Shown: in pieces, positions 1-12,240 of the stretch | How the letters are laid out: each line of letters starts with the position of its first letter | How positions within the stretch are numbered: position 1 is the first letter of the stretch | From: Siderastrea siderea | Taxonomy: Eukaryota > Cnidaria > Anthozoa > Scleractinia > Rhizangiidae | Length of the DNA stretch: 64,000 nt | Reading direction: 5' to 3' | Assembly (NCBI GenBank): GCA_964030785.1 | Contig: OZ034971.1 | Span: 40,554,304 to 40,618,303 of the forward strand | The notes under the pieces: model-generated | The model's input: the letters and a program-made list of their open reading frames with translations, nothing else | Databases searched by the model: none | Told to the model about the DNA's origin: nothing | Position numbers and translations under genes: made by a program

Positions 1-115
1 TATTTCTCCGCCTCCTGCCACCCTGGGAATCGCACGTCTCGTCCTATACTGATCCCTCCCCCCCGTACACTTCCCACCCCTTCCCCCCGGGTTCCCGCCC
101 CCTGTCTTCCCCTAC
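1..115. mobile_element. Partial, decayed copy of a C-rich MITE
   Basis: The block reads as CCTCC, CCCGCC and CCCTGTC runs. It aligns by eye with the right half of two better copies at 35506-35765 and 38053-38311, including the CACCNTGGGAATC segment and the CCCCCTGTC terminus. The window edge cuts off its left half. No target duplication can be checked. Confidence 0.6.
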
Positions 116-2053
116 TATTGTTCACGATGGTACTGAGGGAGGAAACCATAAGGTCGCTCTCTACCTTCTCTCGTCCCCTTTTGTAACCCGCGGTTGCATA
201 ATGAGGTTATTCATCATATATTGACACCTGCAGACGAAGACTTCCTTAAGAGCAAGTAGTTGTGACTATACAGGGATTAATACTTTTGTAAGCTATCGCT
301 GAAAAATATTACAATAATAAGTGTCTGCCTTCATTTGGTTTAGGGAAGTCAATATTTATCTTGTAATCACATGAACAATTTCTTCACTATAATCGAGTTG
401 AGGTATACATACTTTAAATTTACTTTCCTATTGCCATGAGGGAGCTCGGTTTAACTCTTCAGGAGCGTTGTCATGGTAGTGGAACAGTTCTTTATGATTG
501 TTCAAAAGTATAACATGCCATGTGAGGTCAGATAATTTAAAAGCTCTTAGCAGCTGGTGGCGCAGAAGAGACTCACCACTGGATATCGGCAGAAAGTCAC
601 AATGATATGCATATTCTATATTGTTTTCATCACAGTACGGTTGCCAGAGGGTTAGAAATTCGAGGTGTTTTTGGTGTATGTGTGTTGGGAAGGAGGGGGG
701 GGGGACTAAGGCTCAATCACTTGAATGCAAGCATCTCGTATCCACATCCCTCGTGCTCAACCGCGTAGAAAATTGAAATTAAGTAAAAATAAACAAAGCG
801 AAACGCTCAAACTAACTGGCAACTCAAATAATGATGATGGCTCAAATAAATTATTCATGGCCATATACAGAGTGAAAACAAATGTTTGTGCTCTTCGTGA
901 ATATTACAGAGTCATTTATATTTTGCGTCAAGATCCGACGTAGATATAGCTGTTCGCCTAGTTCTAGAGCGAATTTAAAGAAGTTGTTCTCCGCTAATTG
1001 TCACAACGTGAGTATTTTGTGCATCATTATTTATTTTGTAGGTTAGTTATTTACAATCGAGTTGCCTCCTGGCAAAAAGTTTCCGATTTGCACGCCCTAA
1101 ACACTTGTCACAACTTGGTAAGCGTTAAACGTCGGTGTCAGGTTTTGGCTAAACTTTTTTAAGCTCACTTATAATCCCCTTTTTGAAACTGTAGGGCTGA
1201 TAAACAAAGACCTAAATGACCTGTTAGTCAAAATATTCCTAATGATAGTCTGTACATTCATAACAATGCAAAATAACTTGTGGATACGCGACACATGACG
1301 CTTCTAAAATTTAAATGCATCAAACAGATTTTAAACGCCTGTTTCGATATGCTCCGATCGAATTTTTATTTTAAAAGCGTTTACTTAATTAATATGTGCC
1401 TTTTTATATGTTTCGTTGGCGTGTCCACGATGAACGTTATATGCAAACTTCAACCATCGACATGATTACCATATTCTTTTGTGTTCATGTCATGTTTTGT
1501 GATAACAAAAAAGGGAGAGTTTTCTTTAATATTTGCTATCAGTTGCTGCAATGTACAGATCACTAAAAGAAGCTGACGAAAGTTTTGAATAGAGGGTAAT
1601 TTCCGGTGACGAAGTATTTATTGACGATATTTAAATATTTTACGTTGTTCTCCAGTAGAACCTGATTCGAGGCAGGTGTAATTTTAAACGGCTATTATTC
1701 AGTTAGTGAGCAAAACGGCCCGGTTTTCACTCTTCACGCTTCCTGTTCACAGCTGCGATACAAAGAAAACTGAAAACTTGTCTCACTTGATAAGAAGAAG
1801 GTAAAAACAAAAGAGATTAGGTCATAAAGAAAACGTGACATTTATATTGTTTACAACTTTCATTAAAAGATTCTTCCACATAACTAGCAAACGTCACTGA
1901 CCGTCTAGAGACAAAATAAAATAAATCAAGTCAGCCGGCAAAACTCACAGAAAACAGAACAAACTTAACTGTGTAATCCACTTCCATGACAACTTATGGA
2001 GGCAACACTGACAAGTATAACTATGGTGGATTTTTTGCCGTCTCTTTTTTTTA
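116..2053. other. 5' flank of K2P copy 1, shared with copy 2 flank
   Basis: No gene is recognised here. Several stretches match the flank of copy 2 in the same order. About 125-240 resembles 6305-6425 (around GTTGCATAATGA and TGACACCTGC). About 805-945 resembles 6845-6965. About 1320-1350 resembles 7368-7395. About 1660-1700 resembles 7655-7690 (GAGGCAGGTGTA). This is the upstream part of a segmental duplication. Short reading frames at 725-943 and 1280-1465 lie in this flank and have no recognisable product. Confidence 0.5.
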
Positions 2054-2065
2054 GTAAAACTTCAA

Positions 2066-2904
2066 ATGTGTCACGAACTTGTCAAGAAGAGTCTATGGAG
2101 AGCCACTCTGTACTATGCCTATGCCTTTATTGGGGGTTGCATATTCTACGTTATTGAAAGAAAACCCGAGACCAGCAGACAACTTTACTCAAGACTCTCC
2201 AAAGAACTCCAGCAGAACTTTACAACTAAATTTAACATTTCAATAAACGAAAGTGACTTTAAAGTGTTCATGCAAAAAGCCTTTGACATTGAAACAGCTG
2301 GGAACAAAGCAGACTGGAGCATTCTTTCTGCTCTTAGCTTCACAATGACGTCATTAACGACAATTGGTAAGTAGCAACGTCATTTGGAAAAGAGGAAGTT
2401 TACAATAACTGTTTGAATTGGAATCTGAAGCTGATTACGAGGGCCTCAAGAACTTCCACTCTTGAAAAAACCAACGTTAGAGGCGAATTAATGTCTTATT
2501 TTCATTTTGAAAACTACTACGAATTGAAGTAAATAACACCGCATGCACGTGTTACTCAAAAGTCCCTGTTTAAAAGGACATGCTCAAGGATTCCATCCAT
2601 GTAGTCAACGTTTAGAATCATCATGAGGAGCAAAAATAATAAGTGCTGTCCAAGAGCTTTCATTTGAATGGTCACACTTAAGAGAGAGAAAAATCCACTT
2701 TGTCAAGAATATAACTAGCCGTCCGTGAAGTAATGTCCAAAGTGTCCCGCACGACTGCAAATTCGCCTATTAAAGCCCTCCCCCCTCTTTTTTTTTCTAA
2801 ATATAGCGTCTGGGTACGAATCACACCTTACATACTCTTACTGAGTTAGGTAGGTGTTTTAAGCCTTTCTGAAATAAGCCGGTCAATATAAAAACGTCAG
2901 ACAG

Positions 2905-2967
<63 letters not shown>

Positions 2968-3988
2968 GTCAGTCAGTCAGTCAGTCAGTCAGCAGCCAGC
3001 CACGGACGTTTATTCGTTCGTTCGTAACTGATTTTTCAGGCATTCATTAGTTCGTTCGTCGTCGTCGTTTCATCATTCACTGATGCATTTGAGTCCCGGG
3101 CCGCTTGACGCAAAACATGGTTTGCAATTTACTTGTGCAGCCATAAATTGTTGTCGGAGCAGTATTACTGAATTGTAAGCTCCCACATTATGTATTCTAA
3201 ATGGATAGCGTATAGTTTTTGATCTTTCGTTTATCCAGTTTTTTGGTGTGGTAAATTCATGTAAATGGCGTTTTAGATTTTTATCTATTTTATTGTATCT
3301 GCATTTAGGCTATGGTCACATCACACCTGAAACTCCGCTTGGTCAAATAACAACGGTGATATATTGCCTCGTCGGTCTTCCCATTGCAATGATGTTGTTC
3401 AAGACGCTGGGAGAGATAATCTCGAAGATCGTCTATAAGTTAGTTTTCTTAGTGGAGACAAGGCTGCTTGGAAGGAGAAGACCTCGAAAGCTCAAAATAA
3501 AAACCTTTTGTGTAACATTTTTGCTGATGATTTTAACCCTGTGTGTTGGAGCTCTCACACAGGGATATTTGGAAGACTGGAGTTTTGTAACAGGAATATA
3601 CGTTTGGTTCGCTACCCTTTCGACAATTGGCTACGGTGATTACGTTCCTGCGTGGAAGGTTATAGTAGAGCTTGAGGCCTCGAACAGCTTAGATGCTGAA
3701 GCAAACATCGACGTTTGGCTGATTCTGTCCGCCTTGGCTCTGCCAGCCACAGCAGGACTTTGTGTGGTCAGCGGTGTTCTTAATTCACTGGTTGAGGCTC
3801 TTGAAGAGTTTAGGAACCGATTGAACTTTCGCAATAAATGTGCCAAATGCGAAAGGATTAAAGGTAGAAAGCCAAAAGGACATTGCCAAAATACAAATAG
3901 CTTAATGATTAAGGAGGGTGTAAGTCATAGCGACAATTCAATTAATTCAACCAAAGTTAAAGAGAGGGTTAGATCAGCTACATTTTGA
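2066..3988 (+). CDS. Two-pore-domain K+ channel (K2P), copy 1; exons 2066-2366 and 3309-3988
   Basis: Predicted 326-aa K2P leak channel of the plasma membrane; K2P subunits dimerise so that four pore loops form one K+ filter. Visible parts: M1 at about residues 11-31; a cap with sequons NFT, NIS and NES between 51 and 63; pore 1 TTIGYGH at 98-104; M2 with GLPIAM at about 115-140; M3 at about 167-190; pore 2 TIGYGD at 206-211; M4 with GLCVVSGVL at about 237-260; a basic, Ser-rich tail. The intron (2367-3308) has donor GTAAGT and a TTTAG acceptor and splits the first filter Gly in phase 1, a classic K2P intron site. ATG 2066 aligns with copy 2 and follows a pyrimidine-rich AG at 2053-2054, suggesting a 5'-UTR intron. 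Closest relative here is copy 2. No lesion was seen; subfamily is not assigned. Confidence 0.93.
2907..2993. repeat. (AATC)n then (AGTC)n microsatellite in copy 1 intron
   Basis: About fifteen AATC units run directly into about seven AGTC units inside the intron of K2P copy 1. The intron of copy 2 has no such array. Confidence 0.95.
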
Positions 3989-4007
3989 AATCTAAGCGAA
4001 GTTGCTC

Positions 4008-4013
4008 AATAAA
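4008..4013 (+). promoter_or_regulatory. Candidate polyadenylation signal of K2P copy 1
   Basis: A canonical AATAAA lies 20 bp after the stop codon at 3986-3988, directly before a SINE. Its use as the real 3' end is inference. Confidence 0.45.
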
Positions 4014-4025
4014 GGAAGAAAGATA

Positions 4026-4282
4026 GGAGGGAGAGTGGCCGAGTGGTCCAATCCGGAGGTCCTGGGTTCAAGTCCCGCTCTGACCACTATCTTATTTCAC
4101 GGCCGGCCCGGATTCAACTTCTCAGCCACACTTGTAAATAGCTTCCGCCAGCTGGGATTTTTAGCGTATTATGTTCAGTTTATGTTCAGTTTGTTTTTAA
4201 GGTTTAAATGCTCGGCCCCACAAGCACCTTGCTATATTCACTTGCCGAGGGTAAATAAAGGACAGTTATTTATTTATTTGGT
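4026..4282 (+). mobile_element. tRNA-derived SINE
   Basis: The head carries a polymerase III A box, TGGCCGAGTGG (4036-4046), and a B box, GGTTCAAGTCC (4065-4075), both of tRNA-Leu/Ser type, but too close together for an intact tRNA: the anticodon and variable arms are gone. A non-tRNA body follows and ends in a TAAATAAAGG and TTATTTATTTATTT tail. That layout fits a SINE in + orientation. No clear target duplication was found. Confidence 0.7.
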
Positions 4283-4415
4283 AAATTTAAGCTCGATGAA
4301 TAAGAACAGTGTTGCATTTTTCTTGTCGCGAACCTGATAAAAAGGAAAAAAATCTGGGCCCCGACGGGTTCGCCGGTCGGCCCTCACTGAGCTACTGGGA
4401 GACTCGTGGCAAGCT

Positions 4416-5253
4416 GGGCCAGGCCTACTCTGGGACCCAAAGTCGCCGTAACTTTGGGCGACTTAAGGCGACTTTAGGCGATTTTAGCTTATTTTGTCCA
4501 AAATTACGGGCGATTTTGGGCGATTTAAGGCGATTTTGGGCGACTTTAGGCGACTTTGGGCGATTTTGAGCGACTTTAGGCAATTTTAGGTAACCTTCAG
4601 TGACTTAATTGGAAATGCCAAGGTGAACCTAAGTACAGTTGTGGTATACATGTACATGGGAATCATCATGGTACACCATAATGCATTGTTACAGAAAATA
4701 TCCATACTATCCCCATGAAAATGTTTTAGTTTGAATGCTCCACCAACCCCCTATTCCACCCCACCCTTCTGGAAATTCTAGTTTGGTGGCTTTCAAGGGC
4801 CTCCAATGCCACCACTCCCCCGGAATTTCTAATGACCTCTTGTGATGTTGGTATGGACCCGCACACTAAAGACATTAGTAGTACATAAACATGCAACAAT
4901 GACCTTAACAACAGCTAGCAAGCAAGGTTGTTGCCGAATTGGTCACAGGCCAAAAAGTAAGGCATTAAGTGAAACCTGTGAGTTAGTAAGTGTCACAACA
5001 AGAAACTTAGGGGCCCCAGGATGATTCCTTGGGCATTTTATTGTATAGGGCTCTGGTTAGGCAACAGCCTTGGCAAGCAAACTGAAAATAAACTATATTA
5101 AGTTTTACATAGTTTACTATTAATATATAAACTATATACAAGGGATTTAAGGTGACTTAGAGCGACTTTGGGCGACTTTAGGCGACTTTGGGCGACTTTA
5201 GGCGACTTTGGGCGACTTTGGGCGACTTTGGGTCCCAGAGTAGGCCTTGGGCC
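4416..5253. mobile_element. Inverted-repeat element with GGCGACTTT arrays at both ends
   Basis: The left end (GGGCCAGGCCTACTCTGGG, then ACCCAAAGTCGCC) is mirrored at the right end (GGCGACTTTGGGTCCCAGAG, then TAGGCCTTGGGCC), giving about 33-bp terminal inverted repeats. Next to each end lie tandem variants of GGCGACTTTGGGCGACTTTA (4440-4600 and 5150-5232). The middle (4600-5150) codes for nothing recognisable. No target duplication was identified, so superfamily is open. Confidence 0.7.
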
Positions 5254-5269
5254 GTTTTTATTATAGGTT

Positions 5270-5570
5270 TGTAGGTGATCTGAACCCGGGAGTCATGTCA
5301 TAAGTCTGTGAAGTATGATCGTCCGGGTTAATGTAGTCCGTACAAGGAATGTTTGTGATGACATTCACTGACGTTGCGACAACCTGAGCGGAAGTCATCA
5401 TCAGAGTCAAGTCCTTCGTATTGCTAGGATCAGCCATATCCAAAGCACCCTGTGTGATGGTAAACAAGTCAGTGATTCTAGCAGTCTACAGGACGGGTGT
5501 CATAATGAACCAATAGCGCCATCGGTCTCTTAGACGCTCAGAGGCTGGAGCGTCCAACTGACAGGTCATG
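5270..5570 (-). repeat. Possible retroelement 3'-end remnant
   Basis: Read on the minus strand, this stretch contains TTGACTCTGATGATGACTTC followed by CAGGTTGTCG and AACGTC. To me it resembles widespread retroelement 3' regions in cnidarian genomes, but that is recollection rather than a search. It has no intact reading frame with a known domain. Confidence 0.3.
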
Positions 5571-5782
5571 GGGTACTCTACAGAACTCTGATTTTTTCTT
5601 TGTCCTTTGCTCGTGACAAGCTGAATGTGACATCTTTCCTAAGCATAATTCTATCACCATTTTTGTTTTTCGAAATGAACGTCTAGAAAAAAAGTGGTCT
5701 TAATGCCTTGTTTTTAGGGGAAGTTCGTCTTATAATAAAAACAAGAATTAGATTTACGCGTAATTCGAATCTTGTGATTGAA

Positions 5783-6130
5783 TATTTTACTTTTTGCTTG
5801 AACTGGTGAGCACTTGCTCGACAAAAGGCGAAAGGACCGAGACTCTGTTTGGAAGATAAGCTTCTTTATTGCAGCAACTTTGAGCTTCTCCAACTTCTTT
5901 ACGGATTCTAATAAACTACTGACTACAATGAAGTTTCTTTTATGCTGTGCTGTAAGAATTCAAAAGAAGAACAGCTGAGACCAAGGAACCATTTGGCGAA
6001 GGGACTGAGTCAGATTAAGTTCGGCCAACCCAGTACGGGAAAACGTACGTGTTTGCGAGGAAATTGCCCTTGAACTCAGTGTTCAAGGAGGTCTTGGCCA
6101 AGCTTACAGGAAATCGCAAACCTGTCTACA
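5783..6130. repeat. Dispersed repeat, copy 1 of 2 in window
   Basis: It shares blocks in order with 62674-62965: a GCACTTGC block, AGCTTCTTTAT, CTTTTATGCTGTGCTGTAA, AGCTGAGACCAAGGAA and AAGTTCGGCCAA. No coding potential is seen. It may be an LTR or MITE body; type not decided. Confidence 0.6.
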
Positions 6131-6304
6131 GCACGCCCTCAGTTACACTGACAAACAGGAAAACTTCTAAGAGGGCAGGCATCGCGCATAGATCAACAAT
6201 TACACTACCAAAATTATTTCAAGGTTAGAAAAACAACTAAATCAATACTCTAAAGTTAGCTTCACAACACTTCACTAAAAAATAAATACACAAATATTCT
6301 CCTA

Positions 6305-9110
6305 AGCCCCCAATGACGATGGTCTCCCTCAGGTTGCCCTCTAGCCTTCCTCCGTTGCTGTCCGTTGCATAATGAAACCAATGACAAGTCATTGAGTGAC
6401 ACCTGCTAATGAAGACTGGCTTCAATTTCAGGTAGCTGCAGCAGCATCATCGAGGCTGGGTTCGTGTACACTGATATTTTTCCATCAATTTTTTTCAATA
6501 TACCTGGTACGACTGTCTATGAGCTTTGACAAAACTCCTTAATACGTAATACTATTAAATTTCTGGATAGCATAGTTAATGTCAAAATTTCAGCAGTTCG
6601 TTTTGCGGGAGCGAATCATGAAAGGGCACCCGCAGCATACATCAGTTTTTAAAATATCGTGCTTTTTATAATTAAAAATATATTTTTTAGACGGAGTAGA
6701 TATTTGTTAAGTTTGTGTTGTTTCTTCCAAACAGGAAATAAAGCAAAGTATATAAGCCTCTTTTGGAAAAGTAGGACTGGCTTAATCGTTTTGGTTTCCC
6801 ATATTCCCCCCCCCCCCCACCCCTTGAGCGAAAACACGTACTAAATGACAACTCAAATAATGAGAATGGTTTGACTAAATTATTCATTATCACCCACTTG
6901 GTGAATATAAACGTTTGTGTTCTTCATGAATATCATCGACTCTTTTATATATAGTGTCAAGACCACAAATGATAACTTAAAATTAATTGTTAAAATCAAG
7001 CTTCACGGAATTTGCTGAATGAGTTCCCCCACTGGTTGGAAAAACGCAAGTATTTTATGCATCATTTTTTGTCGGTATTGTTATTTAGCACTAGCGTGCC
7101 TGCTCGCAAACCATCTGTTTGGTCCTACGTACACTACATATTTTTGACGCGGGGTGGATGAAATGGGAAGCATCGCTGTCAGGATTAAAATGTTCAAGTT
7201 TTTCCCGCTTATTATGGCAACTGAAGAGCTAGTAAACAGAGGCGTCAACGACTGGTTACTTAAAATAGAGTATCCAGTGTTTCTACTTAAAAATGGCCGC
7301 CATTAACTGCAAGGAAAAATAGAGGTTGTGCTTGCCTATGTCGCTACCTTTTTGAACAAAATACAATCGGTTTTAAGCGCTTGTGTTGGTATTTTGTTTT
7401 GCGTTATATGTTAACTGCTTAGTTGTAAGCCTTCTAGGAATATTGGAGAAACGAAAAGTACTAAGGATTTTGTCGTGTTATAATGTAATGCTTATCATAT
7501 TCTTTTCTGCTTGACGGCGTCACGTTATTACTATTTTGGTGACATCTGTTTTTTTTCAACGTTTGCTGTCCGCTGGTGCCGATTTAAACGACTCAAGTAT
7601 TTCCGGTGTCCGAATATTTGCTGGTTATAAATTCCCTTTTCTATATCTTCAGAACTTTTTTCGAGGCAGGTGTATGTGTAAACGACGGTTATTTCAACGT
7701 TTATCGGAGATGCAGCGCGCCACTCGGCCGTTTACCACTGTTAAGACTCTTTCTTCACATTTGTTGTACCCAAAAGATGAGCTCCACACGAAGTTTGATG
7801 ACATTAATAGGACTTTTCTTGATTCTCAAGCCGTGCGCGACAAAGCAATCATTCAGGCGCATCATAACTATTAACTCGTCTACTAAGCTACTCGTCAAAT
7901 AAATAGATCGACAAATATCCCTACTACAAAGAACCCATTGTTGAAATTATGCCAGAAACCGTAACGAATGACATTCACAGTAAACAGCGAGAAAGTCTTT
8001 ACTTATGCAAATAGAAGTCACGGTGGTAAGTAGTTGTGAAAACAGAAAATTAAACGAGGCCTCAGTTTTGAAGGAGACGCTAATTGTGGGCGCAAATACA
8101 TGTGAACAGTGGCGTCACCAAAAATGGAATGAACTGTTTGAATTTAGTTCTGCTAATCGATCCAGCTAAATCCCTGAATGTAGTAAAACCTAAACGGGAA
8201 TAGCTGTCATGACAACACGAAAGGAAAAGAATTATTAGAATATTTATTTATTTGGGGACTTGATTAATCAGAGATTAGAGACGTTAATTTGTAACTCTTC
8301 GTTCTTCAGTGGTAAAGTCGGTAAAGGTTGAGGTGAAAAAGTATCTGCATGTCTTTGATCTGTTCAGGTACATTAACGAATGTTTTTGTTTTCGACGAAA
8401 TTACAGCAATCATTAAAGAAGGTAATTTACAATAATAACTTAGCACAAATGCTTTAGTTTTCAATCCATGTTATTCAATTAAAAAATGATATGGCAACTG
8501 TAGATGTTCGCGAGCGATAACCTAGGCATTCACTTGCACAAACCTCGGCTACACCCTTTCAATTGTCATTGTAGGGCTATGTTATTTAAATGAGTATGAA
8601 ATTTAATGTCGACTGACATCCTTTTGAAAACCAAAATAATTTTACCTTTTTGCACAGTGTGAACTCGTCAGCCTAAGTTTGAAGCAGTAGACTTTAAGGT
8701 ATACATGAATTTACAAAGCATCTTAATGGGTCAGCTCTTTGTCAAAAGAATGTTAAGATAACAACCACGGTGACGAGTTGGTCACGGTCACGTCGAGCAC
8801 TGCGCAAGTTGTTGATCGCGATGTCCTAATACCTGTTAGCTGCTATAGCATTGTAAGTAAGACTAATCTAAAGTAATTCCTCTATTAAGGTATGTAATGG
8901 TTAGTACTACATATTTAAAGGGGCTGCACCGAACAGAGTGAACGCGTTTCAAAAAGCTTCAGAACAGACTTACTCGACACCGACACAACTTTATTATTTC
9001 ATAATTTTCTTTTAGTAAGCAGGGGTTTGGGAAGAAGAATATGACTTTCTCTGCTAATGAACAGTCAGTACGTTCATTTGAAGTTGTCAGCGTTTGGGTC
9101 CCACAACTAT
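6305..9110. other. 5' flank of K2P copy 2 (segmental duplication)
   Basis: Parts of 6305-7690 match 125-1700 upstream of copy 1. From about 7700 onward no match to the copy 1 flank is evident, so roughly 2.5 kb appears to have been gained here or lost there. The frames at 7536-7902 show no recognisable domain. No gene is called. Confidence 0.5.
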
Positions 9111-9119
9111 AGTACTCCA

Positions 9120-9268
9120 GGCCCCAGTTGTTCAAAAGTTGTATAACGCTATCCACAGGATAAATCACTATCCAGTAGATAAGTGTTAGGGAAACCAATT
9201 GCGTTATCCACTGGATAGAGATTTATCCGGTGGATTAAGCGGAATCCGTCTTTTGAACAACTGGGGCC
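9120..9268. mobile_element. 149-bp MITE with GGCCCCAGTTGTTCAAAAG ends
   Basis: The left end GGCCCCAGTTGTTCAAAAG is mirrored exactly by CTTTTGAACAACTGGGGCC at the right. Internal sequence such as ATCCACTGGATA is also palindromic. No coding potential and no certain target duplication. Confidence 0.85.
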
Positions 9269-9289
9269 AGAAGAAACAGAAGAAATGCA

Positions 9290-9708
9290 CAGGGGCGCCC
9301 AACGAGAAACTTCGAGAAAATTAGTGAGATTTCATTTTCTGTTTCTTAGATTGTTTCCGAGCTTTTTAAAGGCATATTTGTGTAAGCTAATACGGGTTGA
9401 TCTGTTCGGGGTTCTTAGCTGAAAATTCAAGGCGCAGAAAATGTTAGAAAACGGAATCCTATCCGCCGAATTTTCGAGCTGCTTATGTCTTTCCGAAAAT
9501 GCTAGCTGACCCGTATTTTACTCTCCAAACGATTATTTGTCCCTCCGAAAATAATCTGAATTAGTCAGTCACCTTTTCACAAAAGTCTGAGGTAACGTTT
9601 CGCCAAAGAAATCCCTAAGTTTCACTGCAATTAAATCCGAATATCTCAGGCGATTCAGGTCTGTCGAACAGATATTCCGCCGAAACGAACCGTTCCAAGG
9701 GTGCCCCT
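9290..9708 (-). mobile_element. hAT-like MITE, family A, copy 1
   Basis: The ends CAGGGGCGCCCAACG and GGGTGCCCCT(G) are typical of hAT termini. The flanks GAAATGCA (9282-9289) and GAAATGAA (9709-9716) look like an 8-bp target duplication with one mismatch. The body is the reverse complement of copies at 40556-40920 and 56986-57401 (shared blocks include GCGGATAGGATTC and CCTAAAATGTTCTG). Confidence 0.8.
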
Positions 9709-9716
9709 GAAATGAA

Positions 9717-10567
9717 CTCATGTTGGAAAACAAATATCATATGGTCATTCAAACACAAACTTGATTAAGTCCACTTTTCGAAGCTTTTTTTACTTTATAA
9801 GCAGAGGAGTTTACTGACTACATTGCGAGGTTAATATCCATAAACGGTATTCCTGCATCAGTTAGCGGATTTACTGTATGTAATTTCTTTACTCTGGATC
9901 AATGCAGTATTAAGCACTAGTTTTAAAATTAAAAAAAAACTATGGAGATCTTCATAAATCTGAGATATGGATGTTATGTGAATTATAGCATTCCTACCTC
10001 GTATCTGAGGTACATCATTAGTACCTTGGAACTGTAATGTGGACGTCGTACTTCTGGTCCGAGAAAATGATCATTGTTATCCTTCAGCTCGCGTGTGTAG
10101 TGTTTGCTTTCTTCAAAAAGTGGCTTTGTTCTTTGATTTTCCTCGTCCTCGTAATTACTATTCATGGGTAATTGCTATCAGGTGGGCAAAAAGTGTGTTA
10201 ATCTAGAAAGTCTTCATCGCCTAACCAGTTACAACTGGGTTGTGCATCCGTTTTACTTAATGTATTGAACTCCTTTATCAACGGTGTTGATCGACCCATT
10301 ACTGCGGTTCATTTTTTTGCCATGATTAATTTTGTTAACAACTTTTTTAGCAAAAGCAGCAAAATCACGACATCATATCGAGAAGAAGACGATTTTGGCT
10401 GTCACGGGATGGAAAAATGCGCCAATAAATTATAAACTGTTTCGCGAACCGGGACTGAAATTTGGGCTCTGTACGCAGATTGTGTTAATGATACGTAAAT
10501 TGAAATTTTAACCTGGAACTTCGAAAGGGAAGCGCCATTAATCGCTACAACTTGTTGTTTCATTTTA
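9717..10567. other. 5' flank of K2P copy 2
   Basis: No gene or repeat recognised. It ends in a pyrimidine tract and AG (10567-10568), 11 bp before the copy 2 start codon, a candidate 3' splice site of a 5'-UTR intron. Confidence 0.4.
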
Positions 10568-10579
10568 GATTAGCAAGCG

Positions 10580-11910
10580 ATGTGTCACGACCTTGTCAAG
10601 AAGAGCCTTTGGAGAGCGACTCTGCTCTATGCCTATGCATTTATTGGGAGTTGCATATTCTACATCATTGAAAGAAAACCCGAAACCAGCAGACAACTTT
10701 ACTTGCGACTCTCCAAAGAACTCCAGCAGAACTTTACAACTAAATTTAACATTTCAATAAACGAAAGTGATTTTAAAGTGTTCATGCAAAAAGCCTTTAA
10801 CATTGTAACAGCAGGGAATAAAACAGACTGGAGCATTTTTACAGGTCTTAGCTTTACGATGGCCTCATTAACAACGATTGGTAAGTGAAACTTTAGTTAG
10901 ATACGAAGACAAAGGAATTAACCTTTTAGTTCTCTGAGCCAAACAGAGCTCTTAATTTGGTGTCTGTGGATGGAATGCCTATAGGTGACTATTTCAATGA
11001 AAGCTCAAGTTGAAGAACTATTTTCAATTTTTTCCCATGCGATTTCACGTTGTGAAATCTTCCTCCAATCGTAAAAGCTTCGTGGAGTGATTTCTGACGT
11101 CATGGTATGTTCTCCTATAGACTATATGGTTCCGGCCAAATAAGCATAAATCACAGAAAGTTTGCAACATTTGGACATTGCAAAGATGTTTTCTTTGCGT
11201 AAATAGGGTTTTGATTTTCATTTTTCTACCATTCAGGTTATGGCAACATTACACCGGAGACTCCACTTGGTCAAATAATAACGGTGGTGTATTCCCTTGT
11301 GGGTCTTCCTATCGCAATGTTGGCTCTTAAGACACTAGGAGAAGCCATATCTAAGGTCGTCTACAAGTTAGTTTATACGGTCGAGACAAGGATACTTAGA
11401 AGGACGAGACCTCAAAAGCTCAAAATAAAAGGCTTCTGCATAACATTTATGCTGATGATTTTGACCCTTTGTCTTGGAGGACTGTTCCAGAGATATTTGG
11501 AAGGCTGGAGTCTAATAGAAGGAATTTACGCTTGGTTTGCTACACTTTCCACAATTGGCTACGGCGACTACGTCCCAGGGTGGAAGACATTGAGACAATT
11601 TTCAGAATCCTCACACCCTGATACAAACATCAACCTTTGGCTGATCCTTTCCACCGCCGCTCTTCCAGGACTTGCAGGCCTTTGTGTTGTCAGTGGAGTG
11701 CTGAATTCACTTGTTGAGGCCCTTGAAGAATTAAAAATCCAAATTAACGTTCGCAGTAAATGTGCTAGATGCGAAAGAAAAAAGTCGGTAAAATTAAAAG
11801 GACACTTTCACAGTGCAAGGAAGTTGAATTTAAGCAATGGTATCAGCCAGAGACAAAATGCAATCAGTTTAACAATAATAAAACAGAGGGTCAGATCAGC
11901 TTCCGTCTGA
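10580..11910 (+). CDS. Two-pore-domain K+ channel (K2P), copy 2; exons 10580-10880 and 11237-11910
   Basis: Predicted 324-aa K2P leak channel, the nearest paralogue of copy 1; the first exons are nearly identical. M1 lies at about residues 11-31; the cap keeps sequons NFT, NIS and NES; pore 1 is TTIGYGN (98-104); M2 includes GLPIAM; M3 is at about 167-190; pore 2 is TIGYGD (206-211), inside FATLSTIGYGDYVPGW; M4 carries GLCVVSGVL; the tail is basic. The 356-bp intron (10881-11236) has GTAAGT and TTCAG and sits at the same phase-1 position in the first filter Gly. ATG 10580 is chosen by alignment with copy 1. His after GYG in copy 1 is Asn here, a residue position linked to external pH sensing in some K2Ps. 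Reading frame intact; function by family. Confidence 0.94.
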
Positions 11911-11946
11911 GGCCTAAAATAGATACTAACAATGATATTTCCAAAT

Positions 11947-12240
11947 AGAGCGCTTTTCAAATGAGTGTCGTAAAACCAAAACCAAAGTAATTACCCCAGC
12001 CAATCACAACAAACACAAATTACCCAATGAACCAATCAGAACTTGAAGCAAGTACATGTTACCGGCGTCAAGCGCGGGAAAACGCGTGCGAGCGCGAGCA
12101 AGTCGCGACTGATTGGTTTGAGTTTTACTCCTGATTGGTCAAGAAAGTGGCGCGAAAGGTTTTGACCAATCATAGAGCGAAGTAAAGCAAAACCAAAGCA
12201 AAACACGAATTACTTTCGACACTCAACTGAAAACCGCTCT
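11947..12240. mobile_element. MITE with AGAGCG-CGCTCT ends, 36 bp after copy 2 stop
   Basis: The left end AGAGCGCTTTTCAAATGAG, then TGTCG, pairs with CGACACTCAACTGAAAACCG, then CTCT, at the right. Internal motifs such as AAACCAAAACCAAAG and GATTGGTC/CCAATCA are also arranged as inverted copies. It begins 36 bp after the stop codon, so the copy 2 3' UTR probably runs into it. I recognise the terminal motif as common in cnidarian genomes (recollection). Target duplication uncertain. Confidence 0.8.

Noticed and set aside
4030..4090. Functional tRNA-Leu or tRNA-Ser gene
   Set aside because: A and B boxes are present but the anticodon arm is missing and a SINE body with a TTTATTT tail follows.
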